Position numbers and translations under genes: made by a program. Below are positions 27,157 to 35,678 of a DNA stretch of 64,000 bases, in pieces. The DNA is from Paenibacillus phytorum. Its GTDB lineage: Bacteria; Bacillota; Bacilli; Paenibacillales; NBRC-103111. Where the stretch lies: contig NZ_WHOA01000085.1 of assembly GCF_013141715.1 (NCBI RefSeq), positions 124,001-188,000 of the forward strand, written 5' to 3'. The first letter of the stretch is position 1; each line of letters opens with the position of its first letter. The notes beneath the pieces were generated by a model, which was not told the DNA's origin, made no database searches, and saw nothing but the letters and a program-made list of their open reading frames with translations.

Positions 27157-28047
27157 TTGGATAACACTAGGAAACCAGAAGGCTTTGAAGAAGAGAAATT
27201 ATTTGTGCTGCCCGATTACATGCAAACAGAACTATCCCGCTCAGAGCTAACGCGTGATTTATTCATTAGCGATATTGGATTTTTCCCGCGTGCCCGTCAT
27301 CATTACCGGGAACGCCCTGAAGGGAGCGACTCCCATATTTTCATTTTTTGCTCAGACGGAGAAGGCTGGATCGAGTTAGATCAGCATAAAACATTCCCTT
27401 TGACCCAGAATCACCTAGCTGTCATTCCTGCCAAAACACCGCATCGATATGGAGCATCCTCAAATGCTCCATGGAGTATTTACTGGTTTCATCTTCAAGG
27501 CGACCACGCTGCCGCTTTTATCCGCATGTATGACATGGATGCCGGCCCACTCCATCTACCGATTGGCGCACAGACCGATTTCAAAGATGTTTTTGATAAG
27601 TGCTATGCCCTTCTATCTGACAAAACCTATTCGTTGCCGATCCATACGCACGTATCGCAGTCTATTCGGCAGCTGATTAGCGGCATAGGCATTAGCGCTG
27701 GTGGCACAGCAAAAGACAAAAAAAGAGAGCAATATCTCGAACTCGCCATCCGGTACATGAGTGATCGTTTGGAGGATTCGATTAAGCTCCCTGAATTGGC
27801 CAAGCACACGGGTTTGTCGAAACAGCATCTCATTTTGTTATTCAATGAAGAGACCGGATTCCCGCCGATTGAGTACTTCTTGCGTATGAAAATTCAGAGG
27901 GCTGCCCAAATGCTCAGTTTAACAGGTCTGACGATCAAAGAAGTTGCTGCATCCATCGGGATCACGGATCCTTATTACTTTTCAAGATTATTTAAAAAAA
28001 TGACCGGTTCTGCCCCTAGTGCCTATCGGAATGTTCCGAAGGGGTAA
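27157..28047 (+). CDS. AraC-family regulator with cupin domain, copy 2
   Basis: 296 residues from a TTG preceded by GGGAGGCTC. Cupin about 40-120 (HYRERPEGSDSHIFIFCSDG, VIPAKTPHRYGA), AraC helix-turn-helix pair at the end (LPELAKHTGLSKQHLILLF, then DPYYFSRLFKKMTG). Close paralogue of 17768-18658 in the same divergent position to the DUF5107 operon. Its last 32 bases overlap the end of the convergent 696-residue gene, with no room for a terminator between them. Confidence 0.9.
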   Translation: MDNTRKPEGFEEEKLFVLPDYMQTELSRSELTRDLFISDIGFFPRARHHYRERPEGSDSHIFIFCSDGEGWIELDQHKTFPLTQNHLAVIPAKTPHRYGASSNAPWSIYWFHLQGDHAAAFIRMYDMDAGPLHLPIGAQTDFKDVFDKCYALLSDKTYSLPIHTHVSQSIRQLISGIGISAGGTAKDKKREQYLELAIRYMSDRLEDSIKLPELAKHTGLSKQHLILLFNEETGFPPIEYFLRMKIQRAAQMLSLTGLTIKEVAASIGITDPYYFSRLFKKMTGSAPSAYRNVPKG

Positions 28048-30106
28048 GGTCTTTCTCCATTGAGAAATGAAGCGTAATTGCCTTCTTCGCATCCTTACGA
28101 ATCCATTGTACGAGACGATAGTTGCCATTTCGATTCGGCATCAACCCAGGAAGAAGCTCTAGTTCTACATCGTCTGATTTATCTTCAGGTTGAATCACAT
28201 AGCTGACATTGGAGTAGGAGATAACAAGCTTATTTCCATCCAGACGAATAACACTCTCATCTGTTCCGTTTGATACGAGTACCGGAACCGTTACACCAAT
28301 CGCGGATAATTCAGTCTCCTCTGCCGCTTCCACTGACCACGACGTGGACACACCTTCTTGTGCAATCCGATATGATTCTGTAATGGCCGTAACGCCTTCA
28401 ATCCCTGGCCTTGGAAGCATATCAGCTACGCCTCGCCTATAGGCTGGATGAAGATCATCATCTGGTGTACGTAAATCCATATCGTTTAAAAGCTGCAGTC
28501 CCGTTGAGTTGTAACGTAGTTGGAAGGAAAGCGTCTCTTGATCTACAGCCACTTTGTCAAGATGAGCCTGCCAATGCAGCTTCTCAGGTTTGACTGGTGC
28601 ACCTTCCTCATTCAATGATGCAAATGTTTCATGCTTTCTTCTGCCATAGCCCGCAAGCCTATGCCAGACGCCGTGCCCATCCCTCCAAGTCAGACCGATA
28701 GCTGCTGGTGTATGCGGGCGTGGAATGGTTTGTTTGGCCACAAAATAATTCAAATGAATATTGCCGCTCAAACCAGGTATCCCCATCGAAAGAGCTGTTT
28801 CCTCTGGATATTCTGCTTTATGCAGCCTCACCCAACCGGTTGCATCATGTCCCATTTGCGCAGCCGTATCCATCGTTACATGATAACCACCTTGCTTCGG
28901 CCCCGTTGTTGCATAGATCCGATGAAAGGATTCAATCGGCACCACATACCCGCCTATATCCGAAGGAACAGCCTTTTCAGGAATGCTTTCGTCCGCACTT
29001 TCAAAGCACGAAGCAGCGATTTGCGCAGCATATAAACTGTACGTCGAATAATAAGCGTAAAATTCCCAACCATTTCGAAGTTCGCTCTCGAACCGATTCT
29101 TCAACAACCGGAATTCGGCGGGATCTTCGATCCAGCGCATAATCGATTGCAGCGCTTTGCGTGCAGCGCGCTTGAAGATACCAGCCCATGCTAGATCTCC
29201 TTCCTTCGCATAGCGCGCGGCTTCACGTTCACAGAGATTGGCAAAGGTCAAATCATTCCAAATGATTTGGTTACTCCTGCCTCCAGAGCTCGTCCCCCCT
29301 GTTGTAGATTGCATAAACAGCATCGTTTGGGCACCTTTGCGCAGCTGTGACTCCAGGAATACCTTCCATTCGCCGTTATATCCGGCATCGATTAATCCGC
29401 TGAGCTGCTGACGCGCCGCCAAATCATAGGCAGTTGGGAGATTCGGGTCGCGATAAAGCCCTTCCCGCGTGAAACGTGTCATTTGCGGCTTCAAATACTT
29501 ATCGATGAAAGCCATCGAGTTCGTGAACCCTTCACTATGCCTCATCATTTCACCATGCATGGCATAGGTAGCCCAGTTACGAATGGTACGAATATCAGGG
29601 AAATTCCGAACCGTTTGACAATAATAGGATTCTGGCTCAACGGTGGATAAATTTATTTTCCAAGCATCGCTCCTCTTCGTATCGACCATCGGTTTCAGAA
29701 GTTGATAGGCCCGAACCAGCATGTATGTCGTGAAATCAGCGTGATCGTCAGGAACTCTATTCTCGCCTAAACAGGTGCAAGCCCAATCCATCGCAAGCAA
29801 AATCTGTTCTTCTAAATCCTTGCAGCGACCATTCGCTTTAAGAATCGCCCCAGCTTTGGCAAAAGAAGCGGTAGCATATTCATGCTCTTTCCCATCGCTA
29901 GGATCCAAGATCCCTCCGTTTTCACTTTGAAAGAGAACAAATTGACGAACTCGCGCTTCGGCAAAATCCAAATATATGTCACGAGATAACCCGGTTTCTT
30001 CAAAATTATCTTGCTTACTTTCTTGTTTAAACCTATCGATGTAGGGTTGAATAGGATTGGGTCCCGTTAAAATTTCTAGATAATCCATTTCATCTGTGGA
30101 AAACAT
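28016..30106 (-). CDS. uncharacterised 696-residue protein, probable helical-barrel carbohydrate-active enzyme
   Basis: No signal peptide, so cytosolic. The first ~380 residues are mostly helical with repeated aromatic and glycine motifs (FQSENGGILDPSDG, DFTTYMLVRAYQLL, TIRNWATYAMHGEMM, FMQSTTGGTSSGGRSNQ), and the rest looks like a beta-sandwich (HRLAGYGRRKHETF and alternating strands). An alpha/alpha barrel followed by a beta-sandwich is the layout of several polysaccharide lyases and glycosidases, and the gene lies in a polysaccharide locus. I do not recognise the family and see no certain catalytic residues. It is last in the locus, after a LamG scrap and terminator, and overlaps the AraC gene end. 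Confidence 0.6.
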   Translation of the reverse strand: MFSTDEMDYLEILTGPNPIQPYIDRFKQESKQDNFEETGLSRDIYLDFAEARVRQFVLFQSENGGILDPSDGKEHEYATASFAKAGAILKANGRCKDLEEQILLAMDWACTCLGENRVPDDHADFTTYMLVRAYQLLKPMVDTKRSDAWKINLSTVEPESYYCQTVRNFPDIRTIRNWATYAMHGEMMRHSEGFTNSMAFIDKYLKPQMTRFTREGLYRDPNLPTAYDLAARQQLSGLIDAGYNGEWKVFLESQLRKGAQTMLFMQSTTGGTSSGGRSNQIIWNDLTFANLCEREAARYAKEGDLAWAGIFKRAARKALQSIMRWIEDPAEFRLLKNRFESELRNGWEFYAYYSTYSLYAAQIAASCFESADESIPEKAVPSDIGGYVVPIESFHRIYATTGPKQGGYHVTMDTAAQMGHDATGWVRLHKAEYPEETALSMGIPGLSGNIHLNYFVAKQTIPRPHTPAAIGLTWRDGHGVWHRLAGYGRRKHETFASLNEEGAPVKPEKLHWQAHLDKVAVDQETLSFQLRYNSTGLQLLNDMDLRTPDDDLHPAYRRGVADMLPRPGIEGVTAITESYRIAQEGVSTSWSVEAAEETELSAIGVTVPVLVSNGTDESVIRLDGNKLVISYSNVSYVIQPEDKSDDVELELLPGLMPNRNGNYRLVQWIRKDAKKAITLHFSMEKDLTPSEHSDRH

Positions 30107-30123
30107 GCTGCACCTCCTAAAAT

Positions 30124-30169
30124 AGATGAACCTGGACTGAAGTCTGATGAGTCCAGTCCAGGTTCATCT
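30124..30169 (-). terminator. strong intrinsic terminator, 16-bp perfect stem
   Basis: AGATGAACCTGGACTG (30124-30139) pairs exactly with CAGTCCAGGTTCATCT (30154-30169), then ATTTT on the minus strand. It follows the stop of the degraded LamG-like coding tail and separates it from the 696-residue gene. Confidence 0.85.
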
Positions 30170-30170
30170 T

Positions 30171-30500
30171 TTATTGAATAGTTACATCATCAAAATAAGC
30201 TGTGTTCGTATTCCCTGACCATAGATCCCCAATTTGAATCCTGTTAAAGCTAGTCAAACCTGTCGGTGATGCAACAAGTGTACCGTCAATGTATAGATCC
30301 ACTTTCGTGCCTGACGTATAATACCACTTGAATTCATGCCAATCGGTCGTACGTGTGACGGAAGTTGCAGTATGCGTCCCGCCTAAAGCGAATGCAATAC
30401 TTCGTCGTTGAGGTCGGTGTATTCACCTCAATCCCACGGTTCGCAACGCCATCATCCACAAAACCCGCTACTTGCATATTCTTTTTTCCAGACTTCCATT
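30171..30500 (-). pseudogene. C-terminal remnant of a LamG/concanavalin-like secreted protein
   Basis: On the minus strand the frame ending at 30171 reads TDWHEFKWYYTSGTKVDLYIDG, then SFNRIQIGDLWSG and finally AYFDDVTIQ-stop. Upstream, past a frame shift near 30405, the other frame continues MQVAGFVDDGVANRGIEV. Both pieces match the LamG-type beta-sandwich of the 1414-residue beta-helix protein in this window (HTLAFDYSSNTHVDIYIDN). No start remains: the 5' end runs into the stop of the 30502-32433 gene. It fills the 395-base gap before the 696-residue gene. Confidence 0.75.
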
Positions 30501-30501
30501 C

Positions 30502-32433
30502 CTAAAGCTTTCTACCTTCGAGCAAAACGTTCTTTTCACGATCTGACCAAGGCATATCATAGGAAGGTGTATTCACAAACCGATCCATGCTTAATCGCAG
30601 TGTCACTCCAGTGCCTGCCGGAAGATCGACTAATAGCCATTGTGCGTTAACGGAAGTCGTTTCTATAACAGCCCCTTCCTCGTTCAACACATGGGCTTCT
30701 TTAAATTGATGTTCCCCAAAGGTACCTGCCTGAATGATCGTCGAACGCATATCAAACAAACTTATATTCACAAGCTCTAGGATGACAGAGTCAGCTGTGA
30801 GTTCCTTTACCAGAGCAGCAACCGACTCCGGAAGTCCCGGCCTTTTCGCTTCTGCATCATAATAACGAACCCTCGCATGCTGGAATCCCCCATGAGAAAT
30901 ATGCATCGGACCGCCTAAGGTCAACTGGATAAGACTTTCCATGTAAACCGGGCACATTTCCTGCCATGCGTGGATACTTGAGAAATCATCTTCACTGTAT
31001 TGATTCGTCCAGTTCAGAGGATCTCCCGCTTCAGAACGCATTTTCGTAAGCTGTTGTTCAACCAGTCTGATATTCGCGTCCAAGATCTGTTGCGGATACC
31101 CAGGATTCAACCCTCTGATATATTGGAACCACGGCTGCGTATTGCCAATGTAATGCTTGGTATTTCTTCCTGTCTTCTTATCGGTACCGGAGAGCTTCGG
31201 AACGATCACCTCATTCCAGTCATGATCTCTTGGGATACGCTCAATCCGTTCCAAATCTTCATCCGCCATCGACATGATCCACAAATACACAGGATATTTC
31301 GGCGTAGCTTCGCGATAATCGGTCCACCCAGTATCAAAATGTTTATTCGGAACAAGCCACATGCCATCCTGCTCCTTGCGCAGCGCCCAGTTGGCATCCA
31401 ACTGTTTACGGGCTAAATCGAGCTTGCTCATATCCCCTGTGAGAAGCACAGCGTTCATACAGGCGTTCGTTAGCGGCTCGATGATCGTCATGAACCCGTG
31501 CGGCCAACGCCAACCGTAATAACCGCCCCACCATTTGCCGTCATTGTATTGTCCGATTTCGCCGGATAGTCCTACATTATCCGGTATGATCCCGCCATTT
31601 TGCTGCGTTCTCTTCTCCCAAACTGATAAATAATCCAGCACCCAGCTGCGATATTTCTCTTCGCCGGTGTGTAGAAAAGCGTTGGCCACAAGACCCGTCG
31701 CATTGAGATTAAGCGGCACATCCCCACGGGTCATGCGTTCATTCATCATTCGTATAATGTCCGCATACACCTCATCGTTCGACCATTGACATTTGCCGCT
31801 TGCAAAATCCACACCAGGGATATCCTCATAAGGCGCCAAGTAATCATCCAAAATACCCCTATGAGTACTCCAATCCTCTGCTGTCAGCTCAAACTGCGGT
31901 CCCCTGCTGCCTGTAATCGGCGAGCGGATCAGCTTGTGCTCAGCATCATAATTAAGAGCCTCTTGATCCTCCCCTGTGTACATGCCTGCAAATCGAACGG
32001 CGCGCTGACGATCCTTTAAGGTTACAGGGCCTGCAAGCCCGAGGAAATAAACATATAAGTACCCTTCCCCGTGATGCATCCAATCGTAGTAGCTATCAAA
32101 CTCCTGATGAATTTGGCCATATTCCGTCCACTGCCAAGTAATGCCTTCCCAGATTTTCCGTGCCAGCTCATGCAGCTTGCTGCTTCCGCCAAGCATGTAT
32201 AAAAGCGCCAGATTCATAAAGCCTTCATAGGGGTCGTCCGACCCGTCCATGCCCGGCCAATCCTGACGCCATATCAAGGTTCCGTCTGCTCGCGTATAGC
32301 GCGCGACAAATTCTATTGCTGCCTTATCCAATTGATCGATTAGCAGGCGCTCCGTTAATGCCCACTGCGGCGGAACCACTTGCCGGCTAGCCGTCATTCG
32401 CGGAATCGATTGCCGGATTTCAACATCACTCAT
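30502..32433 (-). CDS. uncharacterised helical-barrel protein of the locus, copy 1
   Basis: 643 residues from the ATG at 32433, chosen for the GGAGGAG (32442-32448) upstream. No signal peptide. Helical repeats carry WPGMDGSDDPYEGFMNLALL near 65, QWTEYGQIHQEFDSYYDWMHHGEG near 105, KWWGGYYGWRWPHGF near 290 and PNKHFDTGWTDY near 355; the last ~130 residues form a beta-rich cap. The Trp/Asp/His-rich conserved blocks look like a sugar-binding toroid. A close paralogue lies at 52908-54842 and a 52-residue tail of a third copy at 60353-60511. All three lie in the catabolic blocks, so a glycosidase, lyase or sugar epimerase role is likely, but the family is not recognised. Confidence 0.65.
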   Translation of the reverse strand: MSDVEIRQSIPRMTASRQVVPPQWALTERLLIDQLDKAAIEFVARYTRADGTLIWRQDWPGMDGSDDPYEGFMNLALLYMLGGSSKLHELARKIWEGITWQWTEYGQIHQEFDSYYDWMHHGEGYLYVYFLGLAGPVTLKDRQRAVRFAGMYTGEDQEALNYDAEHKLIRSPITGSRGPQFELTAEDWSTHRGILDDYLAPYEDIPGVDFASGKCQWSNDEVYADIIRMMNERMTRGDVPLNLNATGLVANAFLHTGEEKYRSWVLDYLSVWEKRTQQNGGIIPDNVGLSGEIGQYNDGKWWGGYYGWRWPHGFMTIIEPLTNACMNAVLLTGDMSKLDLARKQLDANWALRKEQDGMWLVPNKHFDTGWTDYREATPKYPVYLWIMSMADEDLERIERIPRDHDWNEVIVPKLSGTDKKTGRNTKHYIGNTQPWFQYIRGLNPGYPQQILDANIRLVEQQLTKMRSEAGDPLNWTNQYSEDDFSSIHAWQEMCPVYMESLIQLTLGGPMHISHGGFQHARVRYYDAEAKRPGLPESVAALVKELTADSVILELVNISLFDMRSTIIQAGTFGEHQFKEAHVLNEEGAVIETTSVNAQWLLVDLPAGTGVTLRLSMDRFVNTPSYDMPWSDREKNVLLEGRKL

Positions 32434-32451
32434 AGGTAAACACTCCTCCAT

Positions 32452-33879
32452 TCATTCCCACAAGCCTAAATAAGGTACCGCGGTGATGCTGCTGACTTCA
32501 ATTTCTTGAGCAGCTGTACGGTCCGCTTTTAAATAAATGCCTTCATCTGTTTTCACAAATATGGGCTGATTCGGGAACAAGAAGTGGCTCGGAAGCGCAC
32601 GTTCTCCACCGACCCAACCCGTATCACGGCCAAAAACGGCCTCGTCCTTACGGCCAATAAGCTTATGGACATCCTGCCAATAATAATCGTTGATTGCCCA
32701 GTGTTCGCCATCCTCCACCCACATGCATTGCTCGCCAAGCAGAACGGACATCCCGTGATAAGGCTTCCTGAGTTGATCGGCCATATGCTCTACAAGACCA
32801 TGACGATGCAGCAGATAATAAAAATCATGTGCGTGCCAAGCTGAGCTCGGCGCTATATCTGCTTCATTGTGCCAACCAGTTGCCGAAGCGAAATAACCTC
32901 TGGGCGTTTGATAATGGGCATAGGTTTCATCGCATTCCTTTAGAAAAAGAGTCAACTCTTCTTCCTGCTGGTGCTCTACATAGCGCGCAATACCATAAAG
33001 TGTCATTCCCATTCCCGCGATCAGCATAGGACCGTTCATCTTTCTCCACTCGGTTCCGCTGCGCAGCCACATGCGATGTAATCGTTTCTGTCCCCTATGA
33101 TCGTTCCAAGCGCAACGAGCCACGTGACGGCATAGCGCACCGGCGTGATTCAAATATTTGGGATCTCCGAACATTTCGTAAGCCAGCACCAACGGGGCTA
33201 TCATCAAGCCATAATATTCGGCAGGCTCAACAATCGTGGAATCCCCCAAATATCGGTAAGTGGCTTCACAGTCCTGATCGGGAATTCCGCTTACATGGAA
33301 ATGTTCAATCATAAAATTCAGATCGTTTTGAATGTCCCCGGACCAAGGGGAGTCAGGAAATGCCGATTGAAAAAGCAGTTTCCCCCATAGACGACAGTAC
33401 TCCTGGTTGCTGATATTCCTTGTTTTTTTGAATGGATAAATCGCATCGCAAGCATTCATATTGCGCAGGATAGCCGTCCGGATACTTGTCAATGCCTCCG
33501 CAGGAAGCCATGAGCTGCCATGTATCGCCGTTAGCCCCAGAGCCACGTTAGGCATCATATTATGAATTAAACCCTGATTCAGCATCTCGCCAACCTGAAA
33601 ACCAATGTGCTTGTATTGTCCGTCTTCCTGGAACCGGCTCGTTTGAAAACGAATCATTTGCAGCACTTGGTCTTTCAGCTCCGAATCCCCCTGCTCCGCT
33701 GCAATGCGGCTGAGAGCAGCCATCATAGGACTGGCCCAGGTGCTGTGTCCGCTAGTGAAGTCGGCCCACCGGTACGGATTGGACCCCCACACTGAATGAT
33801 TATGAAAGCCGTGAATGGCTCCGTCCTCTTGCAACCAGGACATCAGCCAATTTCCGAGTGCGCTTATATCCGGTTTCAT
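32452..33879 (-). CDS. uncharacterised 475-residue protein, probable alpha/alpha-toroid enzyme
   Basis: No signal peptide. Mostly helical with regularly spaced aromatic/His motifs: GFHNHSVWGSNPYRWADFTSGHSTW near the start, LIHNMMPNVALG near 115, EPAEYYGLMIAPLVLA near 218, ATGWHNEADIAPSSAWHAHDFYYLL near 343. This spacing suggests a six- or seven-hairpin toroid as in many uronyl hydrolases and lyases, but I do not recognise a named family. The stop overlaps the leader of the next gene, so it is co-transcribed with its neighbours. Unlike most genes here it has no paralogue in the second block. Confidence 0.55.
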   Translation of the reverse strand: MKPDISALGNWLMSWLQEDGAIHGFHNHSVWGSNPYRWADFTSGHSTWASPMMAALSRIAAEQGDSELKDQVLQMIRFQTSRFQEDGQYKHIGFQVGEMLNQGLIHNMMPNVALGLTAIHGSSWLPAEALTSIRTAILRNMNACDAIYPFKKTRNISNQEYCRLWGKLLFQSAFPDSPWSGDIQNDLNFMIEHFHVSGIPDQDCEATYRYLGDSTIVEPAEYYGLMIAPLVLAYEMFGDPKYLNHAGALCRHVARCAWNDHRGQKRLHRMWLRSGTEWRKMNGPMLIAGMGMTLYGIARYVEHQQEEELTLFLKECDETYAHYQTPRGYFASATGWHNEADIAPSSAWHAHDFYYLLHRHGLVEHMADQLRKPYHGMSVLLGEQCMWVEDGEHWAINDYYWQDVHKLIGRKDEAVFGRDTGWVGGERALPSHFLFPNQPIFVKTDEGIYLKADRTAAQEIEVSSITAVPYLGLWE

Positions 33880-33894
33880 TGAACATTTCCTCCT

Positions 33895-34536
33895 TTAAAA
33901 TCCATATATGAATGCTGCCGGCTGCCAGTATTCTTGACCATCTGCCGCATCTCCCCATGGGACAAAATGAGGCTGCATGACCGCATGCCAATCCTTAGGC
34001 GAGTTATTCGTCGAAAGCACTCCCTTTCTCTTGCTTTCGCTCAAGCTTGCAGGCAGTTCATAGTAAGAAAAAAGCAACGGACCATGCGCGCCGATGATAT
34101 ACGTTTTATTGAAGCTATCTGGCGTCTCTTCCTGCTTTTGATAATGATAGAATATATAACTTGCCGCCATATCCGGTTTCAGCTTTGCAAAGGAGCCAAT
34201 TCTCTTTTCCACATCACTCGCTCCTCGCCAGGATGCAGGATCTGCCGGCACTCCGTCATGGAAAATGTCAATCATCGGTACAGAAAGGCGAGCTTCGCCT
34301 TCCCCCGGCCATTCCTCCAGCCAGATCCGGTAGGCATCCGGCCAATCCCACTCATACTCGTTGTCCAACGATTCCAAATATACGCCTGCATGGCATCCGA
34401 TGATGAAAAGTGAAAAGGTCAGTACTCCCTTTGATACCAGCTGATTCCTGAATGACTCCCCGTCACGTTCAATAGCAGAACGAAACCCGTCCGATGCATC
34501 CTTTCGTAATTGCGCGTAAAACAGGTTTCTTTTCAT
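33895..34536 (-). CDS. RhaM-like dimeric alpha/beta-barrel protein, tandem domain, copy 1
   Basis: 213 residues from the ATG at 34536, which overlaps the stop of the GH88 gene as TAATG; a TTG at 34542 is an alternative. Two halves, each recalling the L-rhamnose/L-fucose mutarotase fold of about 104 residues: first GVLTFSLFIIGCHAGVYLES with VPMIDIFHDG, second RIGSFAKLKPDMAASYIFYHYQ with LLFSYYELP. Such enzymes interconvert anomers of 6-deoxyhexoses. Its place next to an aldose dehydrogenase-like AKR, and next to a lactonase in the second block, supports a sugar role. A paralogue lies at 51326-51994. Confidence 0.6.
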   Translation of the reverse strand: MKRNLFYAQLRKDASDGFRSAIERDGESFRNQLVSKGVLTFSLFIIGCHAGVYLESLDNEYEWDWPDAYRIWLEEWPGEGEARLSVPMIDIFHDGVPADPASWRGASDVEKRIGSFAKLKPDMAASYIFYHYQKQEETPDSFNKTYIIGAHGPLLFSYYELPASLSESKRKGVLSTNNSPKDWHAVMQPHFVPWGDAADGQEYWQPAAFIYGF

Positions 34537-35654
34537 TACCAAAACAACTCCGTACGCCCTCTAAGCTTCGCAAGAGCTTCAGCAAAGAAGAAGTCTCCAT
34601 AAATGATCGGCACATTGACAAAGGTTCTCTTCGGAAAATTAGCCGTAGCCATGGTCAAAATGCCCTCTTCCTCCTCATCCCATGTGGCATAACGCTCAAT
34701 TAGCATGCATAAAATACGCTTCGCTGCTTCTGTATATACCTGCGCTTCGTGCTCTGGGACCAATCGGCTGATCTCTAACAGTCCGCTTGCCGCACAGGCA
34801 GCCGCTGACGTATCATAGGCCGTTTCTTCCTCTCGCGGAGCGCGAAAATCCCAATATGGCGCAAGATTTGCGTCCATATTCGCGATAAAGAAATGAGCTG
34901 CGCGTTTCGCCGCATCCAAGTATCTGGCATGCCCGGTATACCGGCAGCTAAGCGCCATCCCGTACAAAGCCCACGCTGTACCACGTGACCAAGCCGAATC
35001 GGGCGAGTAGCCTTGCCCGCCTCTTGCCTCGATCCTCTCCCCGGTCTCGGGATCAAAGCATACAATATGGTGAGAAGAACCATCCGGGCGAATAAATTCG
35101 CGCAATACCGTATCCGCATGTGAAACCGCGATATGACGGAAGCGCGGATCGCCTGCTGTTTCACTTGCCCAGTAGAGCAGCGGCAGGTTGAGGAGGCAAT
35201 CGATGATCGCCCAGCCTTGCTGATTCTCGCCATTCCACGCCCTTATAAACTGTCCCTTGACATTGTATCGTGAGGCAAGGTGGCTGGCCGCCATCAGCCC
35301 TCGTTGTCGTGACCGATCCGTACCCACAAGCTTGTATTGAGCTACTGAAGCCAAGCTCCACATGAAGCCTACATCATGATGCAGCTTCTCGTAACCTAAC
35401 AAGGGTTCGTCCATTTGCTCTTCACAGGATACAGCGATGTCCAGCAAGTCCTTGTTCCCATTTTCCCGATAGATCAGCCAAAGCAGCCCTGGCCAGAATC
35501 CCGCTGTCCACCATTCCGCCGGTTCCGCGTTGTACTTGCCGTCCAAAGATACATAAGGGAAAGTTGAACCAATCCTCTTGCTCGTTCTCTCAACTTTGGC
35601 AACAACCTTATTCCAAACTTCCTCAACCCATGGTTCTCTTACTCCCGTTTCCAT
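34536..35654 (-). CDS. unsaturated uronyl hydrolase, GH88 family, copy 1
   Basis: 372 residues, the usual length for GH88. No signal peptide, so it acts on imported oligosaccharides. The catalytic pair is visible: Asp94 in HHDVGFMW and Asp152 in AIIDCLLNLPLLYWA, corresponding to the two Asp residues of the Bacillus unsaturated glucuronyl hydrolase. YSPDSAWSRGTAWALYG and DTSAAACAASGLLE are also family blocks. It removes the 4,5-unsaturated uronic acid that a polysaccharide lyase leaves at the non-reducing end. It is 3' of the AKR gene and 5' of the RhaM-like gene, overlapping it. Confidence 0.9.
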   Translation of the reverse strand: METGVREPWVEEVWNKVVAKVERTSKRIGSTFPYVSLDGKYNAEPAEWWTAGFWPGLLWLIYRENGNKDLLDIAVSCEEQMDEPLLGYEKLHHDVGFMWSLASVAQYKLVGTDRSRQRGLMAASHLASRYNVKGQFIRAWNGENQQGWAIIDCLLNLPLLYWASETAGDPRFRHIAVSHADTVLREFIRPDGSSHHIVCFDPETGERIEARGGQGYSPDSAWSRGTAWALYGMALSCRYTGHARYLDAAKRAAHFFIANMDANLAPYWDFRAPREEETAYDTSAAACAASGLLEISRLVPEHEAQVYTEAAKRILCMLIERYATWDEEEEGILTMATANFPKRTFVNVPIIYGDFFFAEALAKLRGRTELFW

Positions 35655-35678
35655 ATCGATATCCTCCCATTCATCCTG

